From assembly GCA_024509875.1 (NCBI GenBank), contig JAMPIV010012208.1:1-64000 (forward strand): DNA of 64,000 bases, given 5' to 3'. The DNA is from Oreohelix idahoensis. Lineage: Eukaryota; Mollusca; Gastropoda; Stylommatophora; Oreohelicidae. How positions within the stretch are numbered: position 1 is the stretch's first letter; each line of letters opens with the position of its first letter. Below the pieces are notes generated by a model, which saw nothing but the letters and a program-made list of their open reading frames with translations, did no database searches and had not been told where the DNA came from. Shown here piece by piece: positions 57,021-64,000 of the stretch. A program made the position numbers and the translations under genes.

Positions 57021-57779
57021 GAGCTGGTCTTAATACCCTACACACCTTTGTCTAAGGTCACCCTTTCCACCCTTATTCAATTTTTCTATTTCTCCGTCGC
57101 CCATAAATTAAAAGATTTTTTTTTGTTTAATATGTCTTGATTCTTTATTTAAAATGTATTTGTTTCCTACTGATTCTATCCTCTTCTATCTCCAGTCCTC
57201 ATTGCTATTACGTTTTGGTAGCTTCTTGTTCAGTTTCATTTTTTAGCTTCTTAGTATGTACTGTTTACATCCAGATGTGGCAGTCATTTCCTTTTCTGGT
57301 GATGCTCTCTTTGGCAGGCGGCCTTGTGGCTGCAACATTGGCTATTTCTTTGTCTTTTGTCCTTGTAAGATGCATCACACTTTAAAAATATTTTTTCATA
57401 CGCACCCATTGTATCTCACTAACAGAACACAACTTTTCAAAATTAGGGATTATTGTCTTATGACTGCAGAGAATTTTTAAATATTTACCATACCTACCTA
57501 CTTAAATATTATTGAGTGCTGACTAATTTAGAAGTGTATTTAAATGTCCTATGTAATTGTGATCACTTAAGTATGCTGTTTAATGTTGAAGATCACTTTG
57601 CTGTGCTGTGCAATTTTAAAAAGGTAAAAAAGGATACAAAGTACTGTTGTAAATAAGCTAGTATTTTCCAAGCAATCTTACCCATCATAATAGTCCTAAT
57701 GATTGTAGAAACACATTAGAGAATAGGCCAGTATGAATATCATCTTTAAAATGTAACATGTGCTGTCATCAAAACCCAG
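57021..57779. other. Intron 3, AT-rich, no feature recognised
   Basis: The short frames at 57137-57480 lack any domain. Nothing else is recognised up to the exon 4 acceptor. Confidence 0.5.
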
Positions 57780-57856
57780 GTTGTGAGGAATATCAACAGG
57801 AGCATACTGGAGATTGCCATAAACCTGAACCTGTAACCCTTGATGCTAATATTGAG
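57780..57856 (+). CDS. Zinc-finger gene, exon 4
   Basis: A 77-bp exon after a TCAAAACCCAG acceptor, ending GAG|GTAGGA at 57857. Its first two bases complete the codon begun by the last base of exon 3 (G + GT, glycine). It then reads CEEYQQEHTGDCHKPEPVTL then DANIE with no stop, ending in phase 0. The other two frames contain stops, which supports the phase assignment. There is no recognisable domain; it is probably part of the acidic region before the zinc fingers. The 3' portion and donor are repeated downstream. Confidence 0.58.
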
Positions 57857-58045
57857 GTAGGATGTTGTACATCCAGTTGTTCAAACTATACTAACCATAT
57901 CATGAAAAAGTCACCCCTGATGGTAATGTTGAGGTAGAATGTTGTATTTGCAGTTGTTCAGACAAACTAAACCAACCATAACCCTGAACCTGTCACCTCT
58001 GATGCTAAAATTGTGGTTGGATGTTGTATATCCAGTTGTTTAGAC
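57822..58045. repeat. ~80-bp repeat of exon 4 end plus donor, 3 copies
   Basis: The exon 4 end cctgaacctgtaacccttga tgctaatattgag with the donor and the following gatgttgtacatccagttgt recurs at about 57910-57955 (gtcacccctgatggtaatgt tgag|gtagaatgttgtat) and 57983-58040 (cctgaacctgtcacctctga tgctaaaattgtg|gttggatgttgtat). The downstream copies lack a usable acceptor in the coding frame. Confidence 0.8.
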
Positions 58046-58339
58046 AAACTATATCAAACCCTTTAAAGAGTCTTATTCAGCATGTGGGGGTCTATGTAAG
58101 GTCCAAGCTCCAACATCCCACCTACATTAATAGATGTTGATGTGAACACACAGCCTGTCACATCCAGGTGCAGTTCACCATGGAAGCTATTGTCTTCCTC
58201 TGATTTCTGATAGTATGTGTCTAGCATATGGCCTCTTCTGTACAAATGTGTTCAAAGCAACACCTTCATGCAGTGATTCTGTTTTCACAGAGTTTGCTAT
58301 GGGGGCAACTGAATGCCTGGCAGAATAACCATGTCAGGA

Positions 58340-59055
58340 GTAGTTTAGGAAAGCATGGAAAGATGATTCTAATACCAAAGAAAGATAAAGATCAGACAGA
58401 ACGAAATGGCTAGAGACCAAACCTTAGCTGCAGAAATTGATGTACATAAATGGGTAATCCCATAAGTTGGCTAGATTTTTTTTTAGAGAAGAAAAACGGC
58501 TCCATGATTTTAAACCAGCCTCTGAATTGCTGATACCCCTGGCAACTCAGGGAAGGTTAAGTAATGGCAATGCTGATCACAAACCCTAGTTTGCTGAAAT
58601 TGGTGCACTATGGGTTTTACACCTTAATCTCAAACAGCGCAACATTATGGGATCCTTAATGAAGATTTTTATTACAAATTTAATGCTGACTGATGCTGGC
58701 TTCATTGAAGAAATGCCCCCACAGTTTGTGAAGGATGCCAGAAAACATAGATCCCTCAAAGACCATGATCACATATATACTGGTGGCTCCCAGAAAATTG
58801 TGGACGTCCTTGGTACAGTGAAAAACAGCACACACTAGTTGTTTGGGTGGACTTAGAACAAACATTTGACAAAGTGTAGAAAGAGAAACTGAAAGTCAAG
58901 CTGCAAAGAAATGAAGTGTGTTGTGGTAGAAAGTACAAATGAATCAGTCACTACCTTGAAAATAGAAGTGCCAGAGTACAACTACAAGGGAAGATGATAT
59001 TGGAGCAGGGTGTTCCCTAAAAGGCAATCCTGTTGCCTACATTGTTCCTTGCATA
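58340..59055 (+). mobile_element. LINE G, RT N-terminal part, decayed
   Basis: Fragments of an I/Jockey-type RT in shifting frames: MILIPKKDKDQ (near 58362), an AGF-type block near 58695, KHT..VWVDLEQTFDKV (near 58835-58880) and LENRSARVQLQGKMILEQGV (near 58955). A decayed second-family SINE seems inserted at about 58500-58640 (aactcagggaaggttaa). The coding continues after the mariner insertion. Confidence 0.75.
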
Positions 59056-60426
59056 TACGAGGGAAGGTCAAAAAGTAATACCTCCTATTTTTTATGTATG
59101 TAAATACTGCATCGGTGTGCAATTTGTAAATTTAGCAGGATTCCTCAAAAACTACAGAAAATCTGCAACTAGTATAGGGTTACCAAACTGTTTAGTTACA
59201 GTGGAACAATGAACAGCCCTTTACAACAATGGTGTGCCAAAGACGTGAAAAATAAAAGGAAAAAATTATGTCATAGAATTCACTCAATGCTGAAGGTGAT
59301 ACCCCAATTCGCATCCACGAACATTTCCAAAGACATGTTTATGGAGATTGAAAAGTGGAATGTTATGACACTGTTTGCACGTTGGGTACATAATGGGATG
59401 AAACAATGAAGTAGGTCAATCCTCAATGGCTGATGCAAAGCGGACTGGCCGTCCGTCTACCGCAGTGACTACACAACATTCATCGAGTTGATGTCCATTA
59501 GTAAAGGCAGTGTCCAGAACATCATTAAGGACCTTGGTTATTCAAAAGTTTGTGCACGGTGGGTACCCAGAATGTTGACAGACAGACATAAAGAAACAAG
59601 GAAAACCATAGCCATCAACCTCCTGCACCGTTACGAAACTGAAGGAGAAGAGTTTTTATCGAATATTGTGACAGGTGAAGAGACTTGGGTTCATTTTTTT
59701 TTAACCAGAATCCAGGAGACCCAGTCCCTCAATGAATAGATACCCAGCAACATCTGCCGACAAGAAAGAAGTTCAAAAGTTCCCATCTGTATGGGAAAGT
59801 TATATGCCTCTGTGATTTTCAAGATGAGAAGGGTGTGATTCTTCAATCGACTTCTTGGTAACAGGGGAAACACTTTGAATGCATAATTACATTGAAATGT
59901 GGCTTTGGAAGAAGCTTAGAGGTCGTCTTTGCCCGACTTTAACCCATTCAGAAAAAAGATCAGAGAACTGCACTACTGTTGCACGATATGCCATGCTCAC
60001 ACATTGCTAAACGCTTTCCCATTGATGAGATTGCAAACACTAGAATTTGGCTGGACATTATTACAAACATCTCCCTTACAAAGTCCTGATCTTGCAACTG
60101 AAAGTCTGACTGCCATCTGTTTTGACCACTGAAAGATGTACAATCTGAATCGCAGACATCACCTTGAGGAAATAGAACGCCGAGTACAACTTAAACGCGC
60201 CGTACACCAGTGGTTTAGGAAAAAGGACACAAATTTTTACCGTGCGGGGATACATGCCCTTGTGAGAAGATGGAAAAAAACTGTAACAAATAACGGAGAC
60301 TACATTGAGAAAAAAATTTTGGAAGTTCAGACTTGGAGCTACATTTCAATGTGAATTTTATCTGTTTTCTTGCCTATTGAATGAAATTAAAAGTTACGAG
60401 GCATTACTTTTTGACCGTCCCTCGTA
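59056..60426 (+). mobile_element. Mariner element inserted in LINE G
   Basis: A 1371-bp element with terminal inverted repeats: TACGAGGGAAGGTCAAAAAG at the left and the reverse complement of TACGAGGGACGGTCAAAAAG at the right, with TA on both outer sides (59054-59055 and 60427-60428). The length is normal for a mariner. Confidence 0.93.
59209..60354 (+). pseudogene. Mariner transposase pseudogene
   Basis: Scattered frames keep the family order: KRTGRPSTAVTTQHSS (near 59440), DLGYSKVCARWVPRMLTDRH (59545-59610), IVTGEETWVHFF with the first catalytic aspartate changed to glutamate (DETW to EETW), SPDLA (near 60090), and the C-terminal block VQLKRAVHQWFRKK ... RAGIHALVRRWKKTV ... NGDYIEKK (60185-60320). 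At least several stops and shifts are present, and the middle catalytic aspartate block is not readable. Inactive. Confidence 0.88.
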
Positions 60427-62115
60427 TAAATGACAGAGAATATTCCAGGAAGAACCTACAATGCTACCTATGCAGATGATCTAGCCCTGTGGATCTCTGA
60501 AGAATATATCACTATGGCAAGCATTCAGATGCAGCAAGCCCTGGCATCATTGGAGGAGTGGGTCAAAACATGGCTAGTGAAGACAAAGGGTAAACAACAT
60601 GCACAGTGTTTTCCCTTTCAAATAAACCACAAAACTCCAAATAAGTGCTAAATGGGAAAAATCTACATATGCATAAAAACCCAAACTACCTAGGCATTAC
60701 CTTTGATCATCGCTTGACTTGAAACCCCAGATTGAAAGAAACAGTACAGAAGCAAAGCAGAGAGTGGCAATCATTAAACAACTTGCTGGCATGGGCTGGG
60801 GAGCACACGAGAGAGCACGAAAGAAGCTATACACTGGGCGAGTGAGACAAGTGCTAGAATATAGTTTTGCAGCATGGTCAACCGCAGCTAAGTCAAATTT
60901 TGATGACATACGCAGAACCCAAAACCAAGCAATGAGAATCATAACATGGGCATGAATTCAACACCCACTGAAGAGTTACAAAAGATTACATACCTCTAGC
61001 CAATGGAGGATAGAAGAGATAGCAGAGCTCAGGACCAAGCTGATAAATTTAGGAGGCTGACAGACCACCCAATGTTTCAGAGAATAAATGAACTTTAAAG
61101 GGGAAGACTGAAGGCAACTTTGTTGACACAGTCAAAACAAAGATGAAAGCAGACCCCATCAATGCAATATCAACAGCTCTCACCATCTACACTGCACACA
61201 AGTTACCAGTTTGGAAACAAAAGAGCTTCCCTGAGATGATAGAAAACATTCCAGGCATTGAGAGAAAGAACAGCCAAAAAAAAACAGAAAGAAGAGTCCT
61301 AACCACAAAATACATAGAGAAACATTACCCAAGAAACACTTGGATCCATGCATACACTGATGGATCGGCAATAAGTAGAACAGAAGGGGTGGAGAAGTTT
61401 AAGCAATGGCACACAAAAAAAAAGGTGTTAGTCACAACAGGAACATTGTTTAGTAGCTAAAGAGCAGAGACAGAGGCCTTAAAAACTGCAACAGAATTGC
61501 TAATAGCAGAATAAAGTTCAGAGAGATAAGTAGCTATATTCTCAGGTGCGCTGTCAGTGAATACAATGCTGAAGAACCAAAATAATGTCAACCTGGATGA
61601 TTAAGAGTAGCACCTCATAAATTTTGTCAGCAGTTCAAAAGAGTTGTGACACAATGGATTCTTTCTCACTGCACCTTCCCCAGAAGTGAAGAGGCTGACA
61701 GATTGGCAAAGGAAGGGGCAAAGCTACCTCAACTTAATACAAGCATAATTTATGAAGAGGCTAAACATTTTATCAAGTGCAGATACAGGAGCAAGTGGGA
61801 AGCAGAACATCCAGGCCACAATAAAAATAATGCGTATTACCAGCTCAGCAGAAGTGAACAAGTGGTAATCTCCAAACTTCACACAGGTCACAACAAATTG
61901 GGATATCATCTATTCAACAAATTAAAGATATGAACTACTGATGAGTGTAACTTTGGCACTGATTTAATGACTGCTGAGTGTAACTTTGGCACTGATATAA
62001 TGTCTCCTGAGTATCTACTTCAAACGTGCCCAACATATGAGGATAAGAGAAAGTACATGTGGCCATCAGCAGTGTCATTCCTAGAATAGCTCTACAGAGA
62101 TGTCAACAGCCTCAA
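60427..62115 (+). mobile_element. LINE G continued: RT palm and RNase H, decayed
   Basis: RT resumes with NATYADDLALWISEE (YADD active site, near 60465-60510) and later VRQVLEYSFAAWST (60840). RNase H blocks follow: HAYTDGSA (near 61350), ETEALKTATEL (near 61470), then EEADRLAKEGAKLPQ (61690-61735) and a RLHTGHNKLGYHL-like region (61885). A cysteine motif remnant (CNF..., LLQTCP) ends near 62035. The domain order equals that of LINE B, but the sequence differs clearly. Confidence 0.83.
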
Positions 62116-62136
62116 GACTGACTACTGCTTTCTTTG

Positions 62137-62357
62137 AACATAATCAAGTTGATGTCTGAGGGTGAACATAATCAAGTTGATGTTTGAGGGTGAACAGAAT
62201 CAAGTTGATGTCTGAGGGTGAACATAATCAAGTTGATGTCTGAGGGTGAACATAATCAAGTTGATGTCTGAGGGTGAACATAATCAAGTTGATGTCTGAG
62301 GGTGAACATAATCAAGTTGATGTCTGAGGGTGAACATAATCAAGTTGATGTCTGAGG
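62137..62357. repeat. 28-bp minisatellite, 8 copies
   Basis: Near-perfect head-to-tail copies of aacataatcaagttgatgtc tgagggtg, starting at the end of LINE G and ending at the next LINE fragment. Confidence 0.96.
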
Positions 62358-62361
62358 GGGA

Positions 62362-62897
62362 ATCTTCTTCTTTGATCCATAACCACCAACCGTCAAAGCA
62401 GTCAGTGGCCATCACACCTGGTGACATCCTGTTGGGCAGCAACAAATTTATTCCACCTTGCTCGGTCGGCAGCCATCCTTCATACAGTGCCCCAACTCTG
62501 GTTCATTCTTTGCATCTCGACTTCCACAGTTCTCCGCCAAGTTGTTTTTGGTCGGCCTTTCTTTTGCTTTCCCTCGGGGGTCCTTAGCATAGCTGTTCTT
62601 GTGATGGTATCAGGGTCCCTTCTGAGGACTTGGCCAACCCAACTCCAGCGTCTGCCAATTATGATGGTGTGCATGTCCTCCTGGTTACTCAGAATAAGTA
62701 GTTCTTGGTTGCTGATGATGTTTGGCCAAAAGATTCAGAGAATTTTCCTTAGGCAGATTGTGTAAAAAGAGGACAGTTTCAACATTTCCTTCTCTGTTAC
62801 TCTCCAACATTCCACACCGTAGAGAAGCACAGAAAGTACACAGCTCTCATACAGTCTTAATTTGGTGTTTGTGCTGTACTGGGAGGACTTCCAAGGG
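62362..62897 (-). mobile_element. LINE D-family 3' fragment
   Basis: The reverse strand reads YESCVLSVLLYGVECWRVTE, then (62674-62480) RRWSWVGQVLRRDPDTITRT and GRPKTTWRRTVEVEMQRMNQ, the common LINE RT C-terminus, ending in a GAAGAA-type tail at 62362-62373. The segment 62836-62897 matches 31640-31707. Confidence 0.88.
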
Positions 62898-63171
62898 TGA
62901 ATGAAGAAGAAAAAATAAGATTCAACATGCCTGCTTGCTAATTCTGTTTTTTTGTTTGTTTTTATATATTTTTATTTGGTGTGCTTATTTACACTAACCA
63001 GATTTAGTGTTATGTCTGTGTGCATTTGCACACGTGTGTGTATGTGCTTGTACAGGAACATATGTCATTGTAGTAATGAGAAAGAGATTGCACAAAAACC
63101 ACAGGTACCTACATTTGACAATTTTGTGTAGCCTGTCTCATAAATGTCTGATGGATCCATATTTCTGTCAG
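62898..63171. other. Intron 4 end, no feature recognised
   Basis: AT-rich with a GT-rich stretch (63010-63050). It leads to the exon 5 acceptor. Confidence 0.5.
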
Positions 63172-63274
63172 GATGATTGTGACAACAGCTGTGCTAAAAT
63201 AGAGATACAGTATACAGATTTCTTGGAAGTGACAGAAAGCAAACAATATCTAAGCTCATGTGGAGACGAGGAAG
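63172..63274 (+). CDS. Zinc-finger gene, exon 5
   Basis: Acceptor ATATTTCTGTCAG, then 34 codons plus one base in phase 0, matching the exon 4 end: DDCDNSCAKIEIQYTDFLEV then TESKQYLSSCGDEE, to an AAG|GTATGG donor at 63275. It is acidic and cysteine-containing, without a named domain. A longer open frame extends upstream to 63007, but the acceptor and phase favour this start. Confidence 0.6.
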
Positions 63275-63577
63275 GTATGGATAATAACAATGTTATTATT
63301 TTAAGTTTATATTTAATAATTTTATTGTTTTAAATTCATGTTTTGATTATGTAAATTTAAGTGGTTTAAATGTGTGTACTGTATAACATCTAATTCTTAG
63401 CAGCCATTAGGCCTTTCACAGAGATTTCAAAGCATGTCAGAATGTTCAGTAAACTTGTTTGATATATACATGTTACATCATAACTTGGACATAAATCTGA
63501 TATTTATGTTATAACATTTTTCTTATATACAGGACATACATTTCATCATTTATCTGTGCTCATTTTCATCATTTCAG

Positions 63578-64000
63578 ACATATATTCCTGTTCCCAGTGC
63601 AACACTGGTTTCCTCCAACTTGATGTCCTGAAAGAGCATCTAAAAACAGTACACAGAAATGGATGGTGTGAGTTTGATAATAAACTTGATGATCTTCAGG
63701 ACGTGTTGCCACAGGGCAGTGGAAATAAAATTGGAGATGATACCTCAGCTGATGCAAACAGACAAGATAACATCAAACTGAGACTCACACATAATGAACA
63801 GTTACTCTATAGTCAGCAAAGGACAGCTAAAATTTGTGACAATTTAAATGGTAATACATCAGCTTTAAAGATCGAAGTTTGTAATATAAATTGTAGTAAA
63901 ATACTTTTTGTCCATGAGAGAAATGTTCAGTCTAGTGTGAGTGACAGAGCTGTTGCTACCTGCAGTGATTTAAACTTTAAGTTTCATGAGAAACTAGAGG
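63578..64000 (+). CDS. Zinc-finger gene, exon 6 with a C2H2 finger (partial)
   Basis: The acceptor TTTTCATCATTTCAG ends at 63577. The first two bases complete the codon begun in exon 5 (G + AC, aspartate); 140 further codons follow with no stop and the frame is still open at the window edge. A C2H2 zinc finger lies at the start: YSCSQCNTGFLQLDVLKEHL then KTVH, with Cys-x2-Cys-x12-His-x4-His spacing. The remaining 110 residues are acidic and polar, including a further hydrophobic-K-x-E motif (LKIE, from about 63871). The gene is probably a nuclear DNA-binding transcriptional regulator with more fingers to the right; orthology cannot be decided from this part. This exon is the best evidence that the exon chain is a real gene. 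Confidence 0.75.

Overview
The window reads as a piece of a repeat-dense invertebrate animal genome. It has spliced exons with GT..AG junctions, several clades of non-LTR retrotransposon, a Penelope-type GIY-YIG fragment, Tc1, mariner and Merlin DNA transposons, tRNA-headed SINEs, and long minisatellite or satellite arrays. There is no operon structure, no bacterial gene and no RNA gene outside the SINE heads. A mollusc or other lophotrochozoan would fit the mix of elements, but that is inference; the sequence names no species.

Layout. 1-600 holds a TA microsatellite and a long G-rich tract. 600-19230 is one satellite locus with a 31-bp unit. Only 4000-10083 and 14571-16010 are clean; the stretches between and around them look like the same repeat riddled with random insertions and substitutions, most simply explained as unpolished long-read consensus. 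19231-21458 has no recognisable gene. 21459-29583 is a (TA)n tract invaded by a 3.5-kb Tc1-type element with 21-bp inverted ends and, directly beside it, a 4.5-kb non-LTR element with endonuclease, reverse transcriptase and RNase H. 30190-33416 has a second Tc1 transposase (one nonsense codon) and rearranged LINE pieces, partly in inverted orientation. 33417-38875 carries low-complexity tracts, a SINE, and a Merlin (IS1595-like) transposase. 38876-42112 is a full-length, nearly intact LINE with a 12-bp target-site duplication.

From about 42818 to the right edge the + strand carries what I believe is the only host protein gene: six short exons (42830-42892, 44126-44194, 48892-49006, 57780-57856, 63172-63274, 63578 to the edge) whose intron phases all agree and which lead into a C2H2 zinc finger. 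None of these exons stands out by length. The introns are filled with LINE, SINE, Penelope and mariner remnants.

Most notable observations: (1) the exon 3 / 5' splice-site junction has been amplified into a 48-bp minisatellite of about 30 copies, so the donor site itself is repeated; the exon 4 / donor junction of the same gene is also tandemly repeated (about 3 copies of roughly 80 bp). (2) A second, unrelated 31-bp satellite (53385-54650) has grown inside the 3' end of a decayed LINE, whose sequence resumes on the far side. (3) The 5' region of one LINE copy carries a twister-ribozyme-like motif (45854-45898), and the full-length LINE has a structured 5' end that could be an HDV-like ribozyme. 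All function calls are from reading translations and motifs; no database search was possible.
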